Below, piece after piece: positions 40,019 to 48,073 of a DNA stretch of 64,000 bases. The DNA comes from Rhodoplanes tepidamans. Its GTDB lineage: Bacteria; Pseudomonadota; Alphaproteobacteria; Rhizobiales; Xanthobacteraceae. How positions within the stretch are numbered: the stretch's first letter is position 1; each line of letters begins with the position of its first letter. The stretch lies in NCBI RefSeq assembly GCF_030813915.1, contig NZ_JAUSUJ010000007.1, positions 124,001 to 188,000 on the forward strand, given 5' to 3'. The translations under genes and the position numbers were made by a program. Under the pieces are notes generated by a model. That model was not told where the DNA came from, ran no database searches, and saw only the letters and a list, made by a program, of their open reading frames with translations.

Positions 40019-40954
40019 ATGCAGGCACCCGCCCCCCTCGCCGCCGCGACCGGGTCCCTCGCCGGCCTGATTGACCGATACTCCGACGGGGACGGCATCC
40101 ATCCGACCGCAGTGCCGCGCCTGGTGCTGATCCGCTCGTCGCGGCCGACCGAGCCGCTGCACGCCCTGCACGCGCCGGCCGTCTGCATCGTGGCGCAGGG
40201 CCGCAAGCAGGTGATCGTCGGCGACCGCGTGCTGCACTACGGGCCCGGCCGCTATCTCGCCGTCTCGGTGGAGGTGCCGATCGTCGGCCAGGTGACCGAG
40301 GCGTCGCCGGAGGCGCCCTATCTGTGCGTCCGGCTCGATCTCGATCCGGCGGCGCTCGGCGGGCTGATGCTCGACGCCGGGATCGCCGCGACGGCCGCCG
40401 CGCGCGCCGCGGGGCCGCCCGCCCCCGCCCTCGCCGTCTCGGCCGTCACGCCCGCGCTGATCGACGCCGCGGTGCGGCTGGTGCAACTCCTGGAGACCCC
40501 GGCCGAGATCCCGATCCTGGCGCCGCTCGTCGAGCGCGAGCTGCTCTACCGGCTGCTGCGCGGCGAGCAGGCCTCGGCGCTCGGCCAGATCGCCCATGGC
40601 GAGAGCCGGCTGCAGCAGGTCAACCGCGCCATCGGCTGGATCAAGCGGAATTTCCGCGAGCCGTTCCGCATCGAGCGGCTGGCCGAGGAGGCCCGCATGA
40701 GCCCCTCGACCCTGCACGAGCACTTCAAGGCCGTCACGGCGATGAGCCCGCTGCAGTACCAGAAGCAGCTCCGCCTGCAGGAGGCGCGGCGGCTGATCCT
40801 GTCGCAGGCGGCCGACGCGGCGAGTGCCGGCCACGCGGTCGGCTACGACAGCCCGTCGCAGTTCAGCCGCGAGTACCGGCGCCTGTTCGGCCTGCCGCCG
40901 CTGCGCGACGCCGCCCGCCTGCGCGATTCCGCGCTGCCGCTGCAGCCGCTGTGA
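40019..40954 (+). CDS. AraC-family regulator (AraC N-terminal domain PF06719 type)
   Basis: The 311-residue protein has the N-terminal AraC-type sensor of the PF06719 family (APAVCIVAQGRKQVIVGDRV, GRYLAVSVEVPIVGQV) and a C-terminal double helix-turn-helix (RIERLAEEARMSPSTLHEHF, VGYDSPSQFSREYRRLFG). It starts at ATG 40019. Regulators of this group commonly sit opposite an SDR or oxidoreductase gene that they activate; the same arrangement is found here with the SDR at 39073-39822. Confidence 0.92.
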   Translation: MQAPAPLAAATGSLAGLIDRYSDGDGIHPTAVPRLVLIRSSRPTEPLHALHAPAVCIVAQGRKQVIVGDRVLHYGPGRYLAVSVEVPIVGQVTEASPEAPYLCVRLDLDPAALGGLMLDAGIAATAAARAAGPPAPALAVSAVTPALIDAAVRLVQLLETPAEIPILAPLVERELLYRLLRGEQASALGQIAHGESRLQQVNRAIGWIKRNFREPFRIERLAEEARMSPSTLHEHFKAVTAMSPLQYQKQLRLQEARRLILSQAADAASAGHAVGYDSPSQFSREYRRLFGLPPLRDAARLRDSALPLQPL

Positions 40955-41415
40955 GGCGGCGGCCCGGGGGCGAGCCGCCGTCCCTGCAATGCGCCGTCAG
41001 GTCAGCTTGCGGTGCCCGCTGCGCGGGCTGCCGTTCCGCGGTGCCGGCGGCACCGGCGGCAGCCAGTCCGGGGCCGGCTTGGCGGCCCGGTGCCGGGGCA
41101 CCGCCGACGCGCCGCGATCGACCGGCCCCGACGGATGGCCGCCCGGCTACAGATCGGCGTCGAACGGTCGAATCCCTCTCCCGCCGTTGGAGCTGCTCGA
41201 AGATGCTGTCATAGAGCGCATCGGCGGCCACCTCGGTGCTGGTCCTGAGCTGTTCGCTCCGGGCGACAGCGAGACATTCACCACCTTCGTCAGGTCGACG
41301 AGCCGCATGTCGGAATTCTCGTAAGGTCCGCACGCGGTAGCGCAGGTTCTTCACGAGGCGGTTTCGTCCGGTCCGGCGATCCTCCCCTCATCCCAACGGC
41401 CCTGAACCTCGACCC
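40955..41415. other. Gap after the AraC gene with no assigned gene
   Basis: A minus-strand open frame from GTG 41354 (NLRYRVRTLREFRHAARR, then TEVAADALYDSIFEQLQ) reads back into the AraC gene without a stop. I could not assign it, and its downstream part is clearly a shadow of AraC. It could be the decayed start of a lost gene. Nothing else is seen. Confidence 0.3.
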
Positions 41416-41513
41416 GACATCCTGAGATGCTCGCCGCAGGCGAGCCTCGAAGGATGCGGCCCCGGCCGTCGCCCTTCGAGGCCGGGGCTTTTCCCGAGCA
41501 CCTCAGCGTGACG
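41416..41513. repeat. Intergenic palindromic repeat, family A, copy 2
   Basis: The core GACATCCTGAGATGC ... CACCTCAGCGTGAC holds the central pair CCTCGAAGGATG and CCGTCGCCCTTCGAGG shared with copies at 3481 and 44896. Outer flanks ACCTCGACCC and GGGTCGAGGT extend the inverted pairing to about 41405-41528. Confidence 0.8.
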
Positions 41514-41542
41514 GAGAGGGTCGAGGTCATGGGCCGGTGGTA

Positions 41543-41911
41543 TCAGTTCCTCGCGTCGCAGGCGAAGGCGCGGATGACGCAGGTCTTGCCGCCATGGGCG
41601 TAGCACTGCTGCAGGGCGCGGTTCTGCGCCGCGGCGAGCCGGCTCCCGACCGCGTAGCCGTGCGCGCCGCACAGGTCCTTGGCGTCGACCGCGAAGGCGG
41701 TGCAGCCGCGCCGCACGGTCGCGACCACGCGGCAGTTCCGGCCGTGGCAGCGCTTCAGCGCGGCCCGCTCGGCCTCGGCGAGGGTCCTCAGGTCGTAGGC
41801 GTAGCCGTAGGCGCCGCAGGCCCCGATCGCGATGGCACCGGCGCCCTGTACGGCCCCGGCCGACAGGACGAGCGCCACGATCGCCGCCGCGCCGCGCAAG
41901 AAACGAGCCAT
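41543..41911 (-). CDS. Secreted DUF4189-type cysteine-rich protein
   Basis: The 122-residue protein has a signal peptide (MARFLRGAAAIVALVLSAGAVQGAGA in pieces: basic start, hydrophobic core, cut near GAG-AI). The mature part carries six or more cysteines in repeats typical of DUF4189: AIGACGAYGYAYD, LKRCHGRNCRVVATV, GAHGYAVGSRLAAAQNRALQQC. It should be periplasmic with disulfide bonds; the role is unknown. GGGGGAGGG precedes ATG 41911. It is divergent from another small secreted protein at 42153. Confidence 0.88.
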   Translation of the reverse strand: MARFLRGAAAIVALVLSAGAVQGAGAIAIGACGAYGYAYDLRTLAEAERAALKRCHGRNCRVVATVRRGCTAFAVDAKDLCGAHGYAVGSRLAAAQNRALQQCYAHGGKTCVIRAFACDARN

Positions 41912-42152
41912 GTCGCCCTCCCCCCACAGGATTTCGGCGACGGTAGGAAGCAATGGTTTCCACGAGGTGAAAATGTGGCTCCTGCGCGGCGCCGCCGCGG
42001 CCCGGCGGCGGCCGCGCAAAGCCGCGCCGCGCGGCCGCCCCGGGAGTTAACGCCGCCTTAACGGTTGCGACGGCATTTTAGCGAGGTGCCTTCCGCCGTG
42101 GGCATGCGTCCGCGGCGCGAGGTGCCGTCCTCCAGATGGATCGAGCACGCCG

Positions 42153-42458
42153 ATGCGGCCCCTGTTCACGATCGCGTTCGTGGTGAGCCTTCTGGCCGGG
42201 CCTTCGGCCGCCCAGGCCGAGAAGCGGATCTTCATCCTCGCCAACAATCCCGACGCCTACGGCATCGACCATTGCCTCGCGACCGGCGCCCGCTGCGGCA
42301 ACGCCATGGCGACGGCGCTGTGCCGCCAGCACGACTTCAAGCAGGCCGTCTCGTTCCGCAAGGTCGACCGCGACGAGATCACCGGCTCGGTGCCGGTGAC
42401 CTCCGGCTGCCGCGGCGCCGCCTGCGAGGACTTCGTCGCCATCGAGTGCGCGCGCTGA
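42153..42458 (+). CDS. Small secreted protein of unknown function
   Basis: The 101-residue product has a signal peptide (MRPLFTIAFVVSLLAGPSAAQA, cut before EKR) and a mature domain of about 79 residues with five cysteines (IDHCLATGARCGN, ALCRQHDF, SGCRGAACEDF, IECAR). The segment RIFILANNPDAYGIDHC is likely a conserved start of the mature chain. It should be periplasmic and disulfide-bonded. I do not recognise a named family. It is transcribed away from the DUF4189 gene. Confidence 0.8.
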   Translation: MRPLFTIAFVVSLLAGPSAAQAEKRIFILANNPDAYGIDHCLATGARCGNAMATALCRQHDFKQAVSFRKVDRDEITGSVPVTSGCRGAACEDFVAIECAR

Positions 42459-42492
42459 CGGCCGCGGCCGCCGCGTCCCGCGCTCCTCTCCC

Positions 42493-44115
42493 TCACCCGC
42501 CCTCGATCTCGGCCTTCACGGCCGCGAGCGCTTCGGCCGTGTCGACGTCGGTCGCCGCGGCGGCCGCCGCCGGCACCTCGGCGACGGCTTCCTGATACGC
42601 GGCGATCAGGTTCCGGGCCCCGACGTCGCCGGTGAGCCGGCCGAGCTCGGGAAAGAAGCGGCGCGACCACACCACCGGATTGCCGCGCTTGCCGTCGACG
42701 GTCGGGATCACGATCAGGGCGCCCGTCTCGGGATCGAAGGCGGCGATCAGCCGGTCGATCAGGCCGCGGTCGACCTGCGGCATGTCGCCGAGGCAGACGA
42801 CGGCGCCGTCGACGTCCTCGGGCAGCGCCGCGATGCCGGCCTTCACCGAGGTGGAGAGGCCGTCGGCGTAGTCGGGATTGTGGACGAAGCTGACCGGCAG
42901 GTTGGCGAGCGCGGCGCGCACGCGGTCGCGCTGATGGCCGGTGACGACGACGATCGGCCCGGCCTGCGACCCCAGCACCTCCTCGACCGCGATGCGCACC
43001 AGCGGCCGCCCGCCGATCTCGGCGAGCAGCTTGTTGGGGCCGCCCATGCGGGTGGAGCGCCCGGCCGCCAGCACCACGGCGGCGATCTTTTTCCCGCGCG
43101 GCGCGGCGCGCGGCTCGGACGTCTCCGCGCGCGGCTGCGGCCGGGTGACGATCTCCATCAGGAGGCCGCCGACGCCCATGCCGGCGACGTCGCCGCTCGT
43201 CACCGGCAGACCGCACAGGAGGCGCGCCAGCACCCAGTCGAAACCGTTCTCCTTGGGGCTGCGGGCGCAGCCCGGCGCGCCCAGCACGGCCCGGCCCCCG
43301 ACCTCTCCGATCATCAGCAGGTTGCCGGGGTCGACCGGCATGCCGAACCGCTCGATGCGGCCGCCCGCCTCCTCGACGGCCGCCGGGATCACGTCGCGGC
43401 GGTCGGCGATCGCCGAGGCGCCGAACACGACGACGAGCTCGGCCCCGTCGGCCAGCACGCTCTCGACGGCGCGCGTCACCGCCGCCGTCTCGTGCGGCAC
43501 CTTGCGCTCGGCGACGATCGTCGCGCCGGCCGGCGCCAGCCGCTCGGCCGTCACCTTGAGGGTCTTCTCGATCACCTTGTCGGCGAGCCCGGGCAGCACC
43601 GTGGAGACCACGGCGACCTTGCGGATGCGGTAGGGCGCGACCCGCACCAGCCCCGGGGCGGCGGCGAGCGCCGCGTCGCGCGCCGCGCCCGCCACCGCGA
43701 ACGGGATGATCTTGGCGGTCGCCACCATGGTGCCGACCACCACGGGCGCGTAGGCCGGCAGGGTCGCGAAGGTGATGTCGGGATCGACCGCGTTGAGCCG
43801 GTCGACGCCGGCGCGGTCGACCACCAGGACGCCGGCCGCGTCGGCGAACAGGTTGGCGCGGCCCGTGAAGGCCTTGTCGACCCGGATGCCGGGGCCGGCG
43901 GCCGCCGCCGCGATCTCGGCCGCCGCGACGTCCTCGCCGACGTCGCCGGGCTCGGCCCGGGCGACGATCACCTCGGCGAGTCCGGCCGCCTCCAGGGCGG
44001 CGATCTCGGCCGCACCGATCGGCGTGCCCTTCTTGAGGACGAGGCCGTCCCGGCGGATGGTGTGCACCAGGACGGCGCCCGCCGCCGCGGCGGGCCGGCA
44101 CGGACCGAACTTCAT
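42493..44115 (-). CDS. Molybdenum cofactor cytidylyltransferase, bifunctional (MoeA/CinA-like domain plus MocA-like NTP transferase)
   Basis: The 540-residue protein joins an N-terminal molybdopterin-binding domain (about 1-335; VLVHTIRRDGLVLKKGTPIG, FGASAIADRRDVIPAAV, GMPVDPGNLLM) with a C-terminal nucleotidyltransferase (about 345-540; VVLAAGRSTRMGGPNKLL, VCLGDMPQVDRGLIDRL, KRGNPVVWSR). MocA-type enzymes add CMP to the molybdenum cofactor for hydroxylases of the xanthine dehydrogenase/CO dehydrogenase family. That fits the coxSLM genes of this cluster. ATG 44115 overlaps the XdhC stop as ATGA. Confidence 0.9.
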   Translation of the reverse strand: MKFGPCRPAAAAGAVLVHTIRRDGLVLKKGTPIGAAEIAALEAAGLAEVIVARAEPGDVGEDVAAAEIAAAAAGPGIRVDKAFTGRANLFADAAGVLVVDRAGVDRLNAVDPDITFATLPAYAPVVVGTMVATAKIIPFAVAGAARDAALAAAPGLVRVAPYRIRKVAVVSTVLPGLADKVIEKTLKVTAERLAPAGATIVAERKVPHETAAVTRAVESVLADGAELVVVFGASAIADRRDVIPAAVEEAGGRIERFGMPVDPGNLLMIGEVGGRAVLGAPGCARSPKENGFDWVLARLLCGLPVTSGDVAGMGVGGLLMEIVTRPQPRAETSEPRAAPRGKKIAAVVLAAGRSTRMGGPNKLLAEIGGRPLVRIAVEEVLGSQAGPIVVVTGHQRDRVRAALANLPVSFVHNPDYADGLSTSVKAGIAALPEDVDGAVVCLGDMPQVDRGLIDRLIAAFDPETGALIVIPTVDGKRGNPVVWSRRFFPELGRLTGDVGARNLIAAYQEAVAEVPAAAAAATDVDTAEALAAVKAEIEGG

Positions 44116-44837
44116 GACGCGGCCGTCCCGGCCGCCGGCGCCGCCGCGCGGCGCGCCTCGGCCGGCAGCCGCAGGCGCGCCGTGATCTCGGCCAGGATCG
44201 ACACGGCGATCTCGGGCGGCGACACCGCCCCGATGGACAGCCCGATCGGCGCGTGGATTCGGGCGATGGTCGCCGCGTCGAGGCCGGCGACGGTCAGCCG
44301 CTCGACCCGGCGCGCATGGGTCTTCTTGGAGCCGAGCGCGCCGACATAGAAGCAATCGCGGGCGAGCGCGTGGAGGAGCGCCGGATCGTCGATCTTGGGG
44401 TCGTGGGTGAGCGCCACGAAGGCCGTGTAGCGGTCGACCGCGAGGGGCGGCAGCGCCGTGTCGGGCCACTCGGCGATCAGCGGCACGTCGGGGAAGCGCT
44501 CCGGGCTCGCGAAGGCGGTGCGCGGATCCACGATGGTGACGTCGTAGCCGACGAGCTTCGCCATCGGCGCCAGCGCCTGGCTGATGTGGACGGCGCCCGT
44601 GATGACGAGCCGCGGCGGCGGCACGTGGACGGTGAGGAAGACGCGGCCGTCGGCCGTCTCCGCCATGCCGCTCTTGCCGCTGCGCAGATGCTGATCCAGC
44701 ACATCGGCGAGCGGATCGGCGGCGGCCTCGTCGGCCCGCACCAGCCGCTGCACCCCGCTCGCCACGTCGGTGACGACCACCACGGCCCGACGCGCCGCAC
44801 GCTCGGCATTCAGGCTCTTGAGGATCTCGAGTTTCAC
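44112..44837 (-). CDS. XdhC/CoxF-family maturation protein
   Basis: The 241-residue protein belongs to the XdhC family, which binds molybdenum cofactor and helps in its sulfuration and insertion into hydroxylases. Visible parts are the Rossmann-like C-terminal domain with LVITGAVHISQALAPMAKL and VTIVDPRTAFASPERF, then ALTHDPKIDDPALLHAL and YVGALGSKKTHARRV. GTG 44837 is used: GAGAGG stands 6 nt upstream. It overlaps the MocA-like gene by four bases and follows a family A palindrome. It is part of the cox accessory set. Confidence 0.9.
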   Translation of the reverse strand: MKLEILKSLNAERAARRAVVVVTDVASGVQRLVRADEAAADPLADVLDQHLRSGKSGMAETADGRVFLTVHVPPPRLVITGAVHISQALAPMAKLVGYDVTIVDPRTAFASPERFPDVPLIAEWPDTALPPLAVDRYTAFVALTHDPKIDDPALLHALARDCFYVGALGSKKTHARRVERLTVAGLDAATIARIHAPIGLSIGAVSPPEIAVSILAEITARLRLPAEARRAAAPAAGTAAS

Positions 44838-44895
44838 GGGCCACCTCTCGGACTGCGCTCGTGTTCTCGCGCGCGGTCTCACCAAAGGACTTCGA

Positions 44896-45054
44896 CCGTC
44901 ATCCCGAGGTGCTCGGGTCGGCGGCGCCTTTGCGCCGACGGCCCGAGCCTCGAAGGATGAACGGCCCGGGGCCGTCGCCCTTCGAGGCCCGGTGGAGTTT
45001 ACACTCGGGCCGCGCGAAGCGCGGACCCGGGTGCCGGGCACCTCAGGGTGACGG
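44896..45054. repeat. Intergenic palindromic repeat, family A, copy 3
   Basis: It begins CCGTCATCCCGAGGTGCTC and ends CACCTCAGGGTGACGG. The right arm (44979-45054) is the reverse complement of the left arm of the copy at 3481-3556 with 73 of 76 bases equal, whereas the left arm is a different variant with the hairpin TCGGCGGCGCCTTTGCGCCGA. It lies between coxI and xdhC, inside a presumed operon. Confidence 0.85.
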
Positions 45055-45164
45055 AAGACAATCGGAGCTTCCAGCTTAACGTCCCGATCGGCCCTGTCCG
45101 CGGGCCCTGGCGCAACACTGCGCTGCGCTCCGGGCGACGCTGCGTCGCGACATGACGTCCGTCC

Positions 45165-45488
45165 CTACTCCAACCTCTCGACGAACACCCGGATGGTGCC
45201 GCCGCAGGAGAGGCCGACCTTCCAGGCGGTCTCGTCGGCGACGCCGAACTCCAGCATCTTCGGCGCGCCGCTCTCGATCACGTCGAGCGCCTCGGACACC
45301 ACGGCGCCCTCGACGCAGCCGCCCGACACCGAGCCGAGGAAGCGCCCCTCCTCGTCGATCACCAGGTTGGAGCCGACCGGCCGCGGCGCCGAGCCCCAGG
45401 TCTCCACCACGGTGGCGATCGCCACGCCCTTGCCTTCCGCCCGCCAGTCCTCGGCGGCCTTCAGGATGTCCTCGTCGCGCGCCAGCAT
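45165..45488 (-). CDS. coxI: CoxI / XdhC N-terminal domain protein
   Basis: The 107-residue protein is a stand-alone XdhC_CoxI domain (PF02625 type): AIATVVETWGSAPRPVGSNLV, GRFLGSVSGGCVEGAVV and the cysteine segment VGLSCGGTIRVFVE. Small proteins of this kind are part of cox clusters and act in cofactor maturation with a separate XdhC partner, here encoded downstream. The start at ATG 45488 leaves 40 bases after the coxE stop. Confidence 0.9.
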   Translation of the reverse strand: MLARDEDILKAAEDWRAEGKGVAIATVVETWGSAPRPVGSNLVIDEEGRFLGSVSGGCVEGAVVSEALDVIESGAPKMLEFGVADETAWKVGLSCGGTIRVFVERLE

Positions 45489-45528
45489 TCTCGTGCTCCG
45501 TCGTTGTCGCGATCAGGCGTTGTCGCGG

Positions 45529-46764
45529 TCAGGCCGCGAGGACGCGCCGCCGGGCGTCGCCCGGCCGGCGGGTATCCCCGTGCTCCGACAGGGCCCGCAC
45601 CAGGGCCGCCATGCTGTCGAGATTGTGGATCGGACGGAATTCGTCAACATGCGGCAGCATCGCCCGGACGCCGCGGGCCTTGGGCTCGAAGCCGTCGAAC
45701 CGCAACAGCGGGTTGAGCCAGACGAGTCGCCGGCATGACCGGTGGAGCCGGTCCATCTCGAAGGCGAGCCGCGCGTCGGTGTCGCGCTCCAGCCCGTCGG
45801 TGATCAAGAGCACCACGGCGCCCTGCCCCAGCACCCGGCGCGCCCACTGCTTGTTGAAGGCGGCGAGCGAGGTCGCGATGCGGGTGCCGCCCGACCAGTC
45901 GGGCACGGCGGCCGAGCAGGCGGCGAGCGCCGCGTCCGGGTCCTTCGTGCGCAGCGCCCGCGACACGTTGGTGAGCCGCGTCCCGAACAGGAACGAGTGG
46001 ACGCGCTTTCGCGCATCCGTGACGGCGTGGAGGAAGTGCAGGAACAGCCGCGTGTACTCGCCCATCGAGCCGGACACGTCGAGCAGCGCGACGAGCGGCG
46101 GCATTCGCTCGCCCGGGCCGAGCGTCTTCAGGTCGATCAGGTCGCCGCCGGAGGCGAGGCTCGCCCGCAGCGTGCGGCGCATGTCGATGCGGCGGCCGCG
46201 GCGGTCCGGCACCAGCCGGCGGGTCCGCACCGTGTCGAGCGGCAGCACCATGCGGCGGATTGCGGCGCGGGCGGCCTCGATCTCGGCCGCGCTCATCTGG
46301 GCGAAGTCCTTCTTCTGCAGGAGCTCGGCGTCGCTCGCCGTGAGCTTCGCGACGATCTCGGTCTCGCGCTCCTCGCGCTTCAGACGGTCCTTCACGCCCT
46401 CGAACAGCGCGTCGTTCACCCGGGCGGCCGCCGGCCTCGGCGGTTCGGGCGGGCCGCCCGGCGCCTGCGGCATCATCAGGCTCATCAGCTGGTCGAGATA
46501 GCCGCGGCGGCGGAAGAAGATGCGGAACGCCTGGTCGAACACGGCGGCGTGCTCGCGCCGCTTCACCAGCACGGCGTGCAGGATCCAGTAGACATCGTCG
46601 CGGGTGCCGACCCCGGCCGCGGACAGCGCCTCCACGGCATCGATCACGGCGCCCGGCCCGACCGGCAGCCCGGCGCGGCGCAAGGCGCGGGCGAAATACA
46701 CGATATTGTCGGCGAGCCGGCCGGTGTCTTTGTCGTTTGTCTCGGATCGTGAATCGCTTGTCAC
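45529..46764 (-). CDS. coxE: VWA-domain protein, CoxE type
   Basis: The 411-residue protein has the CoxE layout: a helical N-terminal half (NIVYFARALRRAGLPVGPG, VLVKRREHAAVFDQAF) and a von Willebrand A domain with the metal site in ALLDVSGSMGEYTRLFL. CoxE partners the MoxR ATPase CoxD in assembling the Mo-Cu or Mo centre of CO dehydrogenase-type enzymes. The frame is open upstream, but GTG 46764 gives the expected N terminus. A large palindrome fills most of the gap to coxD. Confidence 0.9.
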   Translation of the reverse strand: MTSDSRSETNDKDTGRLADNIVYFARALRRAGLPVGPGAVIDAVEALSAAGVGTRDDVYWILHAVLVKRREHAAVFDQAFRIFFRRRGYLDQLMSLMMPQAPGGPPEPPRPAAARVNDALFEGVKDRLKREERETEIVAKLTASDAELLQKKDFAQMSAAEIEAARAAIRRMVLPLDTVRTRRLVPDRRGRRIDMRRTLRASLASGGDLIDLKTLGPGERMPPLVALLDVSGSMGEYTRLFLHFLHAVTDARKRVHSFLFGTRLTNVSRALRTKDPDAALAACSAAVPDWSGGTRIATSLAAFNKQWARRVLGQGAVVLLITDGLERDTDARLAFEMDRLHRSCRRLVWLNPLLRFDGFEPKARGVRAMLPHVDEFRPIHNLDSMAALVRALSEHGDTRRPGDARRRVLAA

Positions 46765-46786
46765 GAGACCACCGCGGAAAGCAAGA

Positions 46787-46917
46787 GCCCCCCACCCCCA
46801 CCCCCGCCCCCTCCCCGCCACTCGCTTCGCGAGCGGGGGGAGGGGAGCCGAGGCGCTGCGACTCCCCTCCCCCCATTTGCATCAGCAAATGGCGGGGAGG
46901 GGTCGGGGGTGGGGGGT
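46787..46917. repeat. Large intergenic palindrome of family D between coxD and coxE
   Basis: Runs CCCCCACCCCC and GGGGGTGGGGGG form the outer arms; inside are hairpins CGCTTCGCGAGCG and CATTTGCATCAGCAAATG and the pair CTCCCCTCCCCCC / GGGGAGGGG. It lies inside the presumed cox accessory transcript. Confidence 0.8.
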
Positions 46918-46945
46918 ATTCGCCCAGGAGAAGGCATCGGCAAAC

Positions 46946-47860
46946 TCACTCCGCCGCCGTCATGTCGGCGCGCAGCCGGGCGATCAGCTCGCTCGCGCGG
47001 GAGCCCTGCAGGCGGGCGATGTCGTCCTGGTACTTGAGCAGCACGCCGAGCGTGTCCGACACGGTGGCGGGGTCGAGCGCCACGGCGTCGAGCTCGGTCA
47101 GCGCTCCGGCCCAGTCGAGCGTCTCGGCGACGCCCGGCGCCTTGAACAGGTCCTCGCGGCGCAGCGCCTGGACGAAGCGGACGATCTCCTCCGACAGGCG
47201 CGCCGCGATGCCCGGCACCTTGGTGCGCACGATCGCGGTCTCGCGCTCGGCGCTCGGATAGTCGACCCAGTGGTAGAGGCAGCGGCGCTTGAGCGCGTCG
47301 TGGATCTCGCGCGTCCGGTTCGACGTGATCACGACGATCGGCGGCTGCGCCGCCTTGACGGTGCCCATCTCCGGGACCGTCACCTGGAAGTCGGCCAGCA
47401 CCTCCAGCAGGAACGCCTCGAACGCCTCGTCGGTGCGGTCGAGCTCGTCGATCAGCAGCACCGGGGCACCGCCGGTGTCCGGCTCCAGCGCCTGCAGCAG
47501 CGGCCGCTTGATGAGAAACTCTTCCGAGAAGATGTCGTGGGTGAGCCGCGCCCGGTCGACCGTGCCCTCCGCCTCGGCGAGCCGGATGGCGATCATCTGG
47601 GCGGCGTAGTTCCACTCGTAGACGGCGCTGCCGACGTCGAGCCCCTCGTAGCACTGCAGCCGGATCAGCTTTCGCCCGAGCGTGGCCGACAAGACCTTGG
47701 CGATCTCGGTCTTGCCGACGCCGGCCTCGCCTTCGAGAAAGATCGGCCGCCCCATGCGCAGCGCCAGGAACAGCACGGTCGCCAGCGACCGGTCGGCCAG
47801 GTAGTCGGCCTTCGCGAGGAGATCCTGGGTCGCGTCGATCGACGTCGGCAGCTTGGTCAC
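46946..47860 (-). CDS. coxD: MoxR-family AAA+ ATPase, CoxD type
   Basis: The 304-residue ATPase has Walker A EGEAGVGKTEIAK, Walker B VLLIDELDRTDEAFE, sensor 1 VVITSNRTREIHDAL and the early segment RLIRLQCYEGLDVG typical of CoxD. In CO dehydrogenase maturation CoxD remodels the apoenzyme for insertion of sulfur and copper; in form II systems the target centre lacks copper, so its role here is inferred. GTG 47860 is preceded by GGGAGGG at 9 nt; ATG 47884 is an alternative. It leads the accessory genes coxE, coxI, xdhC and mocA. Confidence 0.9.
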   Translation of the reverse strand: MTKLPTSIDATQDLLAKADYLADRSLATVLFLALRMGRPIFLEGEAGVGKTEIAKVLSATLGRKLIRLQCYEGLDVGSAVYEWNYAAQMIAIRLAEAEGTVDRARLTHDIFSEEFLIKRPLLQALEPDTGGAPVLLIDELDRTDEAFEAFLLEVLADFQVTVPEMGTVKAAQPPIVVITSNRTREIHDALKRRCLYHWVDYPSAERETAIVRTKVPGIAARLSEEIVRFVQALRREDLFKAPGVAETLDWAGALTELDAVALDPATVSDTLGVLLKYQDDIARLQGSRASELIARLRADMTAAE

Positions 47861-48073
47861 CGAACCGGTCCCTCCCGTGAGCATCGAGATCGCTGAGCGC
47901 CGCAGCCCGGCATCGGATCGGGCCGCGCCGCATCATGGCCGGGGAGTCCCCCGACCGTCCACGTCTTGATATCACAGGGACCGAAATCGTCGATTCCCCG
48001 GGGGCACGCGTCGCGCCGCGACGGTGGCCCGGCACGGACGGCCGGGCCACCCGCCCGTGCGCACCGGCCGCGG

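Noticed and set aside
40863-41354. A 163-codon minus-strand gene
   Set aside because: Its second half is antisense to the AraC gene, and the first half matches no family I know; kept only as an unassigned stretch.
42533-44101. Separate frame within the MocA-like gene
   Set aside because: It is Arg/Gly-rich shadow coding; the frame used for the two-domain enzyme carries all motifs.
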